From: Bretschneidera sinensis
Lineage: Eukaryota; Streptophyta; Magnoliopsida; Brassicales; Akaniaceae
Assembly (NCBI GenBank): GCA_023935145.1
Contig: CM043698.1
Location: 65,552,501-65,616,500, forward strand
Direction of reading: 5' to 3'
DNA: 64,000 nucleotides
Position 1 is the stretch's first letter; every line of letters starts with the position of its first letter. Of this stretch, positions 34,991-46,800 are shown one piece after another. The notes under the pieces are model-generated. The model worked only from the letters and a program-made list of their open reading frames with translations, ran no database searches and had not been told where the DNA came from. Position numbers and translations under genes: made by a program.

Positions 34991-37900
34991 CTTTAGCTTG
35001 ACTTTCTGATTTATGGCTCTTGGAGAATGGTTGTGGACGATTGAGGGTCAAACGTCCCCATAATGAAGTGCTTCAATCTATGCCTGTTGACCTTGAATGT
35101 CGCCTTGTTTTTCTCGTGTCGTAATTCAACGGCACCAAAATGTGAGACACTTATCACGGTGTACGGTCCAGTCCATCGAGATTTCAGTTTTCCCGAAAAT
35201 AGACGAAATCAACTATTGTACAGAAGAACTTGTTGCCCTGGAACAAATTCTTTCCTCGAGATGTGTCGATCATGCCATTTTTTTGTTTTTTCCTTGTACA
35301 ACTTTGCATTCTCATATGCTCATAGTCGAAGTTCTTCCAATTCATCAACCTGCAACAAACATTTTTCTCCTGCAAGAGTCATATCAAAATTCAAGAATTT
35401 GGTGGCCCAATATGCTTTATGCTCGAGTTCGACAGGAAGATGACAAGTTTTTCCAAAAACCAGCCTATATGGTGACATTCTTATTGGTGTTTTGAAAGCC
35501 GTTCTATATGCCCACAAGGCATCATCTAATTTAAGTGCCTAATCTTTCCTAGAAGTATTCACGGTTTTTTCTAAAATTCTTTTCACCTCCCGATTTGAAA
35601 CTTCTACCTGACCCTTGTTTGTGCATGGTATAAGGTGCCGAGTTTGTGAGTTACTCTATATTTTCTTAACAAGGTTCTAAATTGACGATTTTCAAAGTGT
35701 TTACCTCGATCACTAATTATTGTCCTAAGGGTTCCAAACCGGGTAAAGATGTTTTTCTTGAGGAATTGGAGAACCACTTTAGCATCATTAGTGCGGGTTG
35801 CTATGGCTTCTACCCATTTAGACACATAATCTACTGCAACTAGAACATAATGATTTGACAAAGATGCAGGATAGGGTCCCATGAAATCAATACCCCAAAC
35901 ATCAAATATTTCGCAAACAAGAATATTGTTTAAAGGTATTGCATTTCATTTAGAGATGTTACCAATTCGTTGACACCTATCACATGATGCGATGTAAGCT
36001 TGGGCATCCTTAAACAGAGTCGGCCAATAGAAACCTGATTGCAATACTTTTGTTGTTGTTCGGTTTGCACCGAAATGTCCCCCAGCTTTTCTGTCATGGC
36101 AGTGATACAGAATACTGTTAAACTCATGCTTCGGCACACATCTGCGAATCACCTGGTCTGCACACAATTTGTATAGATGCAGATCCTCCCAAAAATAATG
36201 CTTCATGTCGGATAGGAATTTCTTTCTTTGTTGATAAGTGAAGTGCCCTGGGATCCAGTTTCCTACAAGGTAATTGGCGAAATCAGCAAACCATGGTGTC
36301 TCAGACACCAATAAAACAGAATCAACTGAAGAAATAGAAAATATTTTCTCATCCGAAAATTCTTCGTTAATGCTGATATTAGTCTCTTCTGATTTTTCGA
36401 GCCTTGATAAGTGGTCTGCTACTTGATTGTCAGTCCCCTTCTTATCTTTGATTTCTAAATCAAATTCTTGAAGAAGAAGAATCCACCTCAACAGTCTTGG
36501 TTTCGCGTCCTTTTTCGCTAAAAGATACTTTAAAGCTGCATGGTCAGTATAAACAGTAACTTTTGATCCAATAAGATAGGATCAAAACTTATCAAATGCA
36601 AATACAACAGCTAAAAGTTCTTCCTCAGTGGTAGCGTAGTTTAGTTGGGGTCCCGTAAGAGTGCGGCTCACATAATAAATTGTCCTGAAAACCTTATATA
36701 TTCTTTGACCAAGCACTGCTCCAACTGCGGTATCACTGGCATCACATGTTAATTCGAACGGGAGGCTCCAATCTGGTGCGACCATAACAGGGGCGGTCAC
36801 CAACTTATCCTTTAATGTAGCAAATGCCTGTAAACAGTCATCAGAGAAGTTAAACTTCACATCTTTTACAAGAAGATTAGAAAGAGGTTTAGAGATTTTT
36901 GAAAAATCCTTAATGAATCTCCTGTAAAATCCTGCATACCCCAGGAAACTTCTGATGGCTTTGACTCAAGTGGGAGGTGTGAGTTTTTCTATCACATCCA
37001 CCTTAGCTTTGTCAACTTCAATACCCCTAGATGATATTTTGTGCCCCAACACTATCCCTTCATGGACCATGAAATGACATTTCTCCCAATTTAGTACTAG
37101 GTTCGTCTCTTCGCATCGCTGCAAAACTAAAGAGAGATTATGAAGGCAATCATCAAAGGTTAGACCAAATAGTGTAAAATCATCCATGAAGATCTTTAAA
37201 AAAATTTCAGTCATATCAGAAAAAATTGCCAACATGCAATGTTGAAAAGTTGCTAGTGCATTACAGAGACCGAAGGGCATCCTTCTATATGCAAACGTGC
37301 CATAAGGACATGTAAATGTCATATTTTCTTGATCCTTGGGTGCTACGGGAATTTGATTATATCCCGAGTATCCATCAAGTAGACAGTAGAACTTGTGACC
37401 TGCCAATCTTTCCAACATTCGATCAATAAAAGGTAAAAGAAAGTGATCTTTTCTTGTGGCGTCATTTAATTTTCTATAGTCAATACAAACCCGCTAACCT
37501 GTCACAGTTCTGGTGGGGATCAATTCATTATTATTATTTTTCACAACAGTGATCCCACCTTTCTTTGGTACTACTTGTACCGAGCTGGTCCAAGCACTAT
37601 AAAAAATTGGATAAATAATACATGCATCAAGCAACTTGACTACTTCTTTCTTAACAACCTCTTGCATTGCTGGATTTAAGCGTCGCTGTGGCTGAACAGT
37701 AGGCTTGAAGTTCTCCTCCATGAGAATTTTGTCAGTGCAAATGGAAGGGCTAATTCCCTTGATATCCGCTATTGTCCACCCCAAAGCCTTTTTGTGCCTT
37801 CTCAAGACTTCCAACAAGCGTTCTTCCATTTTATCTGTCAACGAAGAGGATATTATAACGGGGAAAATATTTTTCTCTAGATAAACATATTTCAAATGAT

Positions 37901-38800
37901 CGGGTAAAGTTTTTAATTCATGGGTTATTATTGGTTCTTCTGGCACTTCTTTTCCCATTTCAGCTTCCAAGTTCCTTGCTTCTTCTTGGATGATGAGTTC
38001 TTCAGTGGTGGTAGTTCCTGATTCCATGATGCATCTCTCCAAAGTATCTTCATTTAATGTCTTCTCCTGAAACTCTTCAATGAGGTCATCAACAACATCC
38101 GCGTGAAAACAAGAAGAAGTAGATAAGTTAGACGGATATTTCATGATTTTATACATATCAAAAACTACTTGCTCATCATTAACTCTCAAAATCGATTTCC
38201 CTTGTAGCAAGGAATGGACGTCCGAGTATAAGAGGTACCTCACGATCCTCTTCCATGTCGAGAACAATGAAGTCTACAGGGAATATAAATTTATCAACTT
38301 TTACCAGTACATCTTCTATAATTCCTAGTGGTCTCTTAATTGATCGATCAGCTAATTGCAATGACATTGTTGTTGTTTTGACTTCTCCTAATCCAAGTTT
38401 CCTGAAAATTGAAAGAGGCATAAGATTAATACTGGAACCAAGGTCACATAAAGCTTTATCAAAAAATGAATTTCTCAAAGTGCAAGGTATAGTAAAACTC
38501 CCTGGATCTTTCAATTTTGGAGGTAACTTGTTTTGCAGTATAGCGCTGCACTCTTCAGTTAACATTACCGTTCCGTGTTCCTCGAGCTTCCGTTTATTAG
38601 ACAAAATTTTCTTCAAAAATTTAGTGTAACTAGGCATCTGTGCTAATGCCTCTGCAAACGTTATGTTAATATGCAATTTCTTGAAAATCTCTAAAAATTT
38701 TAAGAATTGTTTATCTAATTTTTCTTTTTGGAATTTCTGAGGATAAGGAAGAGGTGGCATATATTTAGTTTCAGAGTTAGAATCAATCAAACCTTTACCA
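34991..38800 (-). pseudogene. Athila-like Pol: protease, RT, RNase H, integrase
   Basis: Read downward. Protease (38790-38179) has ALCDLGSSINLMP and a PLILGRPFLAT flap-like motif. Reverse transcriptase follows (about 37780-36960) with CIDYRKLND, PFGLCNALATFQ and FMDD at 37179-37190. RNase H (about 36860-36400) has LTCDASDTAVGAVLGQ and [11 protein letters not shown]. Integrase has a zinc-binding [19 protein letters not shown] (about 36110-35950), then the core with GIDFMGP, SDRGKHF and SYNREVKR-like remains, and [18 protein letters not shown]. The chain ends near 35000. In-frame stops occur near 37493, 36963, 36580, 35945 and 35540 among others, so no full polyprotein is possible. The order RT-RH-INT marks Ty3/gypsy; the sequence matches the Athila/Tat side rather than chromoviruses, since no chromodomain is seen. 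Confidence 0.93.
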
Positions 38801-40211
38801 GTAGACTTCTTTGCTGAAACACGTTTCTCCTCTTGCTCGGTCTCTTCTTTCTCACCTTCTTGATTAGTGATTTTCTTTAGGTTGTGGCTCTTCTAATTGT
38901 GTGCCACTCCTTAATGTTATGGCCTTGACATCCTCCTTAGGATTCTTTTCTGTGTTGCTCGGGAGGGAACCTTGTGCACGTCCAGAAATTATGGTTGCTA
39001 GTTGACCGACCTGAACTTCCAGATTTTTGATGGATGCTTCTTGATTTTGGAATTCAGTTTCTGTTGTACTTAGGAATTTGGCCATCATATCCTCCAAGTT
39101 GGACTTTTTTTTTAGGAGGATATTCAGAATGAGGTTGCTTCGCATTGCTTTGATTCCATGAGAAGTTTGGGTGATTCCTCTATCCCGGATTATATGTTTT
39201 GCTGTACGGAATGTTTTGCCTGTGAAAATTTGAAACAAAGTTAGCTTGTTCAGCAGATCAATTATATGCAAACTGATTACCTACTTGACAGTTACTGCTG
39301 TGATGGCCACTACCACCACACAATTCACATATTGTATGTAAGTTGGGATTAAGTCCATCAATCTTCTTGGTGAGAGTCTCCAGTTGTGCTACTAGAGCTG
39401 TAACAGCATCTATATTGTGCAATCCTGAAGCTTTGTTAACAGGTAACCTTTAATTGGCCATTGATAAGAGTTTGTGGCCATTTCTTCTAGTAATTCAATG
39501 GCTTCTTCTGGAGTTTTTCTCATTATAGTGCCACCTGCAGCTGCATCAATCATGTTTTGGGTGATACTAGTTAAACCGTTATAAAAAGTTTGTACCTGCA
39601 TCCAAGTGGGCAACTCGTGATGAGGACATCTTCTCAAAAGATCTTTAAAACTTTCTCATGCTTTATAGAGTGATTCTCGATCGACCTGCAAGAACATAGT
39701 AATTTCATTACGTAACTTTGCAGTTTTTACAGGAGGGAAGTATTTCCCTAAAAAATTTGTGTCAATTCTGCCCATGTTGTTATGGATCCAGCTGGCAAAG
39801 AATTCAACCAGCTTTTTGCTTTATCCTTCAATGAAAATGGAAAAGCCTTAAGCGAATTTCATCCTCCAATACTCCGTTATGCTTGAATGTGTCACAAATT
39901 TCAAGGAAATTCGTCAAGTGAACATTTGGATCTTCTTGCGATAAGCTCCCAAATTGTACTGAATGTTGAATCATCTGAATGATGACGGGCTTAATTTCAA
40001 AATTGTTCGCTTGTATAGGTGGTCGTCGAATGCTAGATTCAACATCATCCATCTTTAGCATAGCATAATCCCACAGTGCACGTTGCACCTCTGCATTGTT
40101 TCCTTCTGCCATTGTATTAACTGTGACTGGTGCTGCTCTTCTCAAAGCGTGAAAAATGCGCTCAATCTCTGGATTAAGTTCTGCAAGTATTCTCCCACTA
40201 TTACGTGTCAT
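38801..40211 (-). pseudogene. Athila-like Gag
   Basis: It starts MTRNSGRILAELNPEIERIF near 40211. It includes IQANNFEIKPVIIQMIQHSV and HLTNFLEICDTFK, classic for Athila-group Gag. A stop/frameshift occurs near 39828 and another stop near 39658. It continues as TWMQVQTFYNGLTSITQNMI and a QVGQLATIISGRAQGSLPSN segment, then KAITLRSGTQLE (about 39000-38870), and leads into protease. It is broken in at least four places. Confidence 0.92.
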
Positions 40212-40311
40212 GCACTAGAAACGAAAACCCTGCAAAATAGACTTAAAAACCAAATTAATAAACTCTCAAATTAACTAGTAGAATCACAATAAATGTAATA
40301 TTTTATTTCAG

Positions 40312-40329
40312 TCCCCGGCAACGGCGCCA
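40312..40329 (-). other. Primer-binding site (tRNA-Asp type) of the Athila-like element
   Basis: On the minus strand this is TGGCGCCGTTGCCGGGGA, complementary to the 3' end of plant tRNA-Asp, six bases from the 5' LTR end. Use of tRNA-Asp is known for Athila elements. Confidence 0.88.
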
Positions 40330-40335
40330 AAATCT

Positions 40336-41746
40336 TGATGCGATGAAATTGACACTAGCAAGTGCACTAATCGTTCAAGTAATAAAATGATGAGTAAATA
40401 TCGTTCCCAACAAGGACTGAACAAATACTACAGAAATTATGACTCAGCTCTTACTGTTAGTTGAGCAAACAAATAATTGTAGGAGAAAAGTTTAATAACA
40501 ATTAACTAAAAGGGAAAACATAACGCAATAATAAATAACGGAAGATTTGCAAACTTTGGAATGAAGACTCTTATGAATTAACATGCTAAGGACTCGACTT
40601 CACCTAAACCATTATTGACAAGAGTTTTGAATGGACAAGTTTTGTTTAATATGTTTTTCAATATGGTGGAATTCCCAATAAATTGGTTATCCATTTTCCA
40701 AGTCTAACCACAATCTCAAGAATCATCAACTTCAAATATCCATATTCCAGGTCTATTCTAGATTAATTCAACTTAAGAAGCATTAAGTTCAATGGAATTC
40801 CTTTCAGTTAAATCTCCTTATTCGGTTACGATTTAAACGGACTACATGAACTTCCTAGAATCCCTATTCGGTTACTTCTATTTCGTTCATGGCATGTTTT
40901 ACACTAGCTTTGCATAGATAACAATCCAACATCATATTTATTAATTCAACCATTCATAAAAGCATAGCTTCTCTATTCGATGCATCACCATGCCTAAAGA
41001 AAGAATCAAAACAATAAACAGCATTAAGAACAATAAAACACACTCTTTGAAAAACAAAGTAAATTCCAACTTGTCGAAATAGCAACTCAAGACATAGGTT
41101 TAGGATTTATCTATCCTTAACACAAAAATGTCTACTCCATAATAATATTCAAACAAACCATGTTCATATCATAAAACATCAACATAACTAGATAAGAATA
41201 ATACAAAACCGGAGAAGAATGATTAAAAGCTTATGAGTAGCCTTCAGGAGTGTCTCCAACTCCCCTTTTGCGTCTCGTCTCCTCCAAATTTTGTTTTTTT
41301 CTTCAATAGTCGCGCTCTCCCTTCTTGTTCAGCTAAGGTTTCTATTTATAATATTCAAAATCCGCGGGCCAGCGCTGCAGCACCAACTTCCCAGCGCTGC
41401 AGCGCCGAGACATATTTCAATCCCTAGTCAGAGCTGCAGCGCCAACTTTCCAGCGCTGCAGCTTTGAGTTTCTGTCCAAATTCTTCTATTTATGCCAGAT
41501 TCCAGCACTGCAGCCTTGAGTTTCTGTCCCCTTCACACATTTTTCCCTTCCAGTGCTCCAGCAAGTGTCTGCACAGTAGATTTTCAAGACTTAGCATTGA
41601 TCATTTAACTAAAACAACTATTAGTATAATAAGATAAACTAAACTCAAATTGCTAAAAACACATGAAACACAATTCCAATGCTTAAGATCAACACCAAAA
41701 ACGTGCCTAAAAGAAGTATAATAACATGATTTATTCAGAGTTATCA
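40336..41746 (-). repeat. 5' LTR of the Athila-like element
   Basis: The 1411-bp LTR carries a TATAAATA-like box near 41343-41351 on the minus strand and a GC-rich GCGCTGCAG cluster at 41371-41470 just upstream of it. Target duplication aggac follows at 41747. Confidence 0.92.
41343..41351 (-). promoter_or_regulatory. TATA box of the Athila-like 5' LTR
   Basis: TTATAAATA on the minus strand within the part missing from the 3' LTR. The position ~400 bp into the LTR fits a U3/R boundary. Confidence 0.55.
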
Positions 41747-41751
41747 AGGAC

Positions 41752-42090
41752 CATCAGTTCCTTTGGATTGCAGGATACCTGAAGAGGTATAGAGTGGAAA
41801 GGAGGTAAAACTTTCTTACTTAAAAGTTTTTGGCTGTTTATCTTATGTTCATATTGACTCTGATGCTCACAGTAAACTAGATGCTAAGTCTAGAAAATGT
41901 TTCTTTATTGACTATAGTGATGAAGCTTTTGGTTATCGGTTTTGGGATAATCAAAATCGAAAAATCATCAGGAGTAGACATGTGATTTTCAATAAATAGG
42001 TTATGTACAAATATAGGTCAAGTGCAGAATCTGTTATTACAAGGCCAAAACCAAATGCAAAACCCACTATCAAAGAAAATGGTGAAAAAA
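41752..42090 (+). pseudogene. Second copia element, continued: integrase C-terminal part, truncated
   Basis: It resumes the copia frame broken at 30485: PSVPLDCRIPEEV, then LKVFGCLSYVHIDSDAHSKL, KCFFIDYSDEAFGYRFWD and RHVIFNK followed by a TAG near 41996. The sequence runs to about KPTIKENGEKN and then stops at ~42090, where a duplicated host segment begins. Reverse transcriptase, RNase H and the 3' LTR are absent. Confidence 0.88.
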
Positions 42091-42330
42091 ACATTTCTGC
42101 GTACTTTGCTAAAACAGAGTCCTCTGTTTTCCAGTGTGCTAAAATAGAAGAAAGGTGATCATGACATTTATCACTAGTGTCCAATTAAATTTTCGTTTTT
42201 TAAAATAAAAATTAAAAGAATGAATTAGATAGTGAATATTTTGCAAGTTGTGATTTTGGGCAGGGTAACTCTTTCAAGTTTGTCAATTTGTGAGATATTG
42301 CTAAGATGAAAAGACTAAAAGCATTGAAGC
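42090..42330. repeat. Duplicated segment, copy 1 (3' flank of the B3 gene)
   Basis: catttctgcgtac, then ctaaaacagagtcctctgtt, gtgctaaaatagaagaaa and gtcaatttgtgagatattg are repeated in the same order and orientation at about 44620-44830 with moderate divergence. Confidence 0.8.
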
Positions 42331-42343
42331 CATAAGATTCTAC

Positions 42344-44291
42344 TCACCTGAAAATGTAGACTTGCATCTCTTTCGGGGCCACTAGCTCAAATATGCAGAT
42401 ATCACCTTTCTTCAGCTTATTTCCACGTACAAAGGCAGACCACCCCCCAGAGAACGCGCTATGTTTTTTACGGCAAACAAAAGTTACTTCCCAAGATTTT
42501 CCCTCTGGATCTCGTAGATTGATCATCGTTTTGAATTTGGGTAGGTAAGTCATTGCAAAGGATGTGGGGATGAACTGCATAAATCAGAAACCATACTAAA
42601 TTAGCTCATCATCTAAGTAGGATATTTTGTGGAGATTAGGACAGGAAGAAATATTTGGTAGTTGAAGCCCAATAACACAAAAACCAATCCTGCATTCAGT
42701 TGCAGAAAATCCTCCAATTTTTAAAGAAAATTTTCCATCTAGAAGGCGTCTTTTGGAAAAGTTTATGGTAGTATTAAATAATTTTCTACCACTGAGCACG
42801 TCATTTTCTCAATCAATTGTAATATGCTCAACACAAGTACAGTGTGCAATGCTGCTGCATCCAAGATTGGTACCAGACAGTAACTCTGACTGAAGCAAAA
42901 AATTAATCAAATCTCATAACAGTAGCAGATTCTTTATAAAGACATCTGGTAGAATAATAAACCAATAGATTTGATTCTTACCAGCATAAATCCCTTCAGC
43001 ACATTACTCTCTTTCATGCAGCAATTGAAAAAAGGGAACTTGGAGGTGAAACACTCAGCTGTTTTAGCCTTCCTCATTTCAGTTGGAAGTTTCTGTCGCG
43101 GAAAACAACCTTTAATGTCTGAATCAGGATCCTGCTTTGTTTTTCTTGTCTTAGCCTTCCTTTTAGTGCCTCTCTCTTCGCCTTTGACCCGTTCTAGCAT
43201 TTCCCCAATAGGAATGTCTATTTCTTCCTCCTTAACACTCAACCCAGTGTCCTCCTCCTCTTTAATTTTCTCGAGCTTATTCCAATCACGAAGTGGAAGT
43301 TGGTGACCTTTCCAATGTAAACCATATGGTGAAATGTTAAAGGTTTTGTAACCGGTAAAATAGCATATTTGTAGGCGCGTGTGCATTCACAATAGTACAT
43401 AATTATGCAAGAATGCTTGTATTTTTCCTGAGAATAATGTGTATGATCATCAAATTAAGTAATTTAACAATATGCAATCGTGTGATATTCCTATAAATTT
43501 CAGAAAAAAATTGTAAGAGTTTAATGTTTTTGTCTCTCTCATTCTGAAAGCAACACATAGAATGGATACCTGGATCGTCTTTGCAAGGTTTTGCCTGGTT
43601 GATGTTTACGGAATCAGCTGGAAATTTTTTTGGTTGACCTCGTGGCCTGTTACCATTCCAGAAGGAGGATTCTTGATGTGTTCTGTTGACAGACGCGTAG
43701 TCTCTCTCGCAGCCATTTGGCTTGAAAATTTGTACATCGAAATACAAAATCCCATCATAACTGAAAAGCAAGAGCTCATTGTTTCCTAAGGAGTTTTCTC
43801 TGTAAAACCTCTGCCAGCCATCCTCCAGATATATTCCATTTGCATTCTTGCATAGTTTAATATAATAACAATCCCCAGAAGGAATCCTCAGAACAGCTCT
43901 ATTAGACAGTTTTTTTGACATATGCTTATAAAATTGCGGTGGGATTTCCTGAAAGTTATAGAAGAAAAGAAAGATGAGAAGATTAGAGATATGCATCAAC
44001 ATAGCAGAAATAACTTAAAAAGAAAATGGGCTTAGTTGAAGAAACAAAAAGCAGCTACTTAAAACATAAAGAACACAAACCCTTTACTTCATTTTCTTCC
44101 CATTTTCTAAGCAACTAAACAAAAAGCAAACATTTACACAGAAGATGCTTAAAACTAAAAAAAGAAAACCCAACAAAATCAAGACAAGCAGCTAATAAAA
44201 TGGATACGGCTTAAATTACCAAATGTTCAGTGGCTAAACCGTCAAGCATGATCTTGTAGAAGCAAGGCCTGTTGTCTTGAACCACATTCAT
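42344..44291 (-). CDS. Two-B3-domain REM-like transcription factor (4 exons)
   Basis: Proposed exons are 44291-44220, 43948-43570, 43307-42982 and 42574-42344. Phases agree and total 1008 bp (335 aa and stop). The first B3 is at residues ~8-99 (RPCFYKIMLDGLATEHLEIP, then IYLEDGWQRFYRENSLGNNE and YDGILYFDVQIF). The linker is acidic (KEEEDTGLSVKEEEID), then basic at ~197-206 (GTKRKAKTRK), a possible nuclear signal. The second B3 is in the last exon (FIPTSFAMTYLPKFKTMINL, FSGGWSAFVRGNKLKKGDIC). It is a plant-specific B3 of the REM group; its function is unknown. Exon 3's acceptor (GGAAAG/GT) is the weakest. The TGA overlaps a GTGAGT donor, so a further exon is possible. Confidence 0.8.
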
Positions 44292-44619
44292 CTCTTCGTT
44301 TTTTAATGTTTTCTTCACCGTTCTCTTTTATTGTGGGTTTTGCATTTATCTGAGATAAAGGCCAGGACCTTTTCAAATTTTCACAACAATAATAGAGAGA
44401 GAGCGAGGAGATAAAATGGAAAAAGGGTTTACAGTTTGCTTAACTTGCATAGGATAAGCATTTCCATTATGAGGGTTATGTGAGCTTGGTACTCTTAATT
44501 ACAGTGATTTGATATTGCCATTGGATTGTGACACGCCCTTTTTTTAAGTTCCTGAAACTATCAAAATGTGATACCCAGTCCTCTGTCAATAGGTAGTTGC
44601 ATAGAGTTACCTCCTTTTG

Positions 44620-44830
44620 CATTTCTGTATACTTTTCTAAAACAGATTCATCTGTTTTCCATTGTGCTAAAATAGAAGAAATGTTATAACATTTACCACT
44701 AGTTTCCAGTTTTTTTTTTATAAAAAAAATGAATAAAGTAATGAAAATTTTGTAACTAGTGACTTTTGGGCGGGATAACTCTTCAAGCTAGTCAATTTGT
44801 GAGATATTGGCAAGATTAGCTACCTTAGAA
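44620..44830. repeat. Duplicated segment, copy 2 (upstream of the B3 gene)
   Basis: It matches 42090-42330. It lies in the 3'-flank position relative to the decayed B3 exon at 45055-45125, as copy 1 does to the intact B3 gene, which points to a tandem duplication of flank plus gene. Confidence 0.8.
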
Positions 44831-45054
44831 CGCTGAACCAAGCATCTCATTTTCATACTTAATGTTAAGTCAAGTTCTCAATATACAAATAACTTTAAAA
44901 TGGGTTTGTGTTCCTAATTCCTAACAATCAAACTGGGAATTTTGGGTTCTGGGTTTTCATCTCTTTCTTGCTTTGTACTCTTTCAGTTTAGTCATTTTGT
45001 AAGATCATGGTGAGTTGGAATCTATAAAGCATGGAGAACCATAGGATCAGTTAT

Positions 45055-45125
45055 GAGACCTGCAAATATTATCTTATAGAAGCTAGGAAGGCCTGTCATC
45101 GTGTCCTATTATCTTCTTCCTCATT
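45055..45125 (-). pseudogene. Decayed first exon of a tandem B3 gene copy
   Basis: The minus strand contains GACAGGCCTTCCTAGCTTCTA, then TAAGATAAT, aligning with the first-exon ACAGGCCTTGCTTCTACAAG of the B3 gene at 44291. It keeps an RPSFYKII-like coding trace but has a small insertion and no usable ATG. The other exons of this copy are gone; only ~230 bp separate it from its duplicated 3' flank. Confidence 0.55.
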
Positions 45126-46599
45126 TTAGTGCCAATTCTCAATCTCTTTCCTCTCTCAACAGTAAACAATTTTCAAGGTTTCGTGAAACACCAGAGAAAT
45201 AGAGAGAGAGAGAGAGAGAATAGAAAATAAACAAATAAACCCAACAACCCAATATTTGCCAGCTATTTCAAGAATCGTGATTAACATAACTAGTGCAATT
45301 GTGGCAATGGCATGCATCCAAGAATATCTTCTCTAGTGCAAGTGACAAGTAACAGTGATTGCCCTTCTCACATATCCATTTTTTATTAGAGCAATTTTCT
45401 GCGAGTTCTTTCTAGGGAACTTTGAAGTTTGAACTGACTAATTGAGGCTCTCAAAGAGTGGACCCAAGTCCAGATTGCTGAAAATGACCCTGTATTGTTA
45501 CTTACTAAATATCACTAAAAGGGATCAATTGTGGCAATTAAGGTTTAAGACATGCTAATTTTTTTTTTTTTTTGGGAGGTTGTATGTTCCTGAAAACATG
45601 TTACTCAATACTCATAGCTTAGTAAGGTAAATAAGTGAATGGATAGCATCATATTGACCTCGCAATCACCTCTGAGCCATTTATATAAAGAATTTGGATT
45701 TGATCTCTTCTCATTCAATATACCAAAAAAATATATTAAGTAAATATTTTAACATTTTTTATAAAAGAAATGCTACTAATTATGCTTAATTTTATGGAAA
45801 AGCATAAAGATGATGCACACATTATGTGTACATTAGGCATCTGGCTAGTTCGAAACAAAAAAGAAAATTCAGAATCCATATAATAGAATTTGGATTAATT
45901 AAAGCAACTGTTGCCTGATAATTATAAAAAAAAAAAAATTAAAGCTACTGTTGCTAATAATAGAATAGAGATTGTGACGGATAACCTCCCTCTTGAGCCT
46001 TGACCAACCTTCTGCATTTAGCGCCTTACAAAAATTAAAGCACAAGAAAGAGAAAAAGGACTTCTTGTCACATAATTAAAACAAAAACATTACATGGTGG
46101 AAATAGTGTAAAAAATACAATTAAATATTTAGAGAGAAAAAAAGGGTTAACAAATGTTATTCAATTGTTTTTTTTTTATATAATTATGCCTATTTGTAAC
46201 TAAACACTAACATAATAAAACATACAAATAAGTAAATATATAGTTTCATAATAAATTTAACTCATATTACATATTTTTATAATATTATATATGATCATAT
46301 TCAAGTTGAGAATGTAATCCCTGAAAGATAAAATCTCTTCAAATCTATCTCCATGAGAAAGATTTTTTTTTTCATTTCTTGTGGCTCGTTAATACATAAA
46401 AAATATTGTTTTCAAAGCATAAGATAATGTTGAGATATTGTTTTTAAAATTTACTTATTTATAATTTAGATAAAAAAACATAATCATAATAAATAAATAA
46501 AATAAATAAAAACATATAATTTTTTATTTTCACCTATTTACAAAGATAAAGTAACTGAAAATATAAAATGACCCACAAAAAGAATATTAATGGGGATGA
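45126..46599. other. Intergenic DNA, nothing recognised
   Basis: AT-rich, with a (GA)n run near 45200-45219 and several T or A homopolymers. No gene or transposon end is seen. Confidence 0.5.
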
Positions 46600-46639
46600 T
46601 ATTCTTCGTGCCAAAAGTTCTCAATGTGCTTCCAAAACT

Positions 46640-46800
46640 TTCCCTTTCTGACGGCCATTACTTTTTCTCTCTCTTAGAAGTTAGAACAAGAGTGGAAATG
46701 AAGAGGTTTCAAATTTTTAGTGGCGCGAGGGGAGTGGACGAGTGGCGGAGTGACATGTCATGAGACTATGGTGTACGGAAGGCTTCTGTTAATTGCATTC
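46640..46800 (-). repeat. Duplicate of the CDCA7-like start/promoter region
   Basis: cggccat (an ATGGCC start on the minus strand at 46658), then gtggaaatgaag, tttttagtggcgcgag, gtggacgagtgg and gagtgaca(t/c)gtc match 54412-54590 in order and orientation. The coding part after ATGGC differs (23 codons to a TAA), so only the promoter and start codon of the gene survive here. Confidence 0.75.

Larger units (their letters stand above)
30486..41746 (-). mobile_element. Athila-like Ty3/gypsy element nested in the second copia
   Basis: LTRs are at 30486-31568 (3' LTR) and 40336-41746 (5' LTR), with ends TGATGCG..TTATCA or ATATCA. Target duplication aggac is at 30481-30485 and 41747-41751. The primer-binding site next to the 5' LTR matches tRNA-Asp, as in Athila elements. 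Gene order on the minus strand is gag, protease, reverse transcriptase, RNase H, integrase, then an extra ORF in the env-like position. Multiple stops and frameshifts make it defective. The first ~290 bp of the LTRs differ at about 14 positions by eye, so the insertion is old but younger than the copia host copy. Confidence 0.95.
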
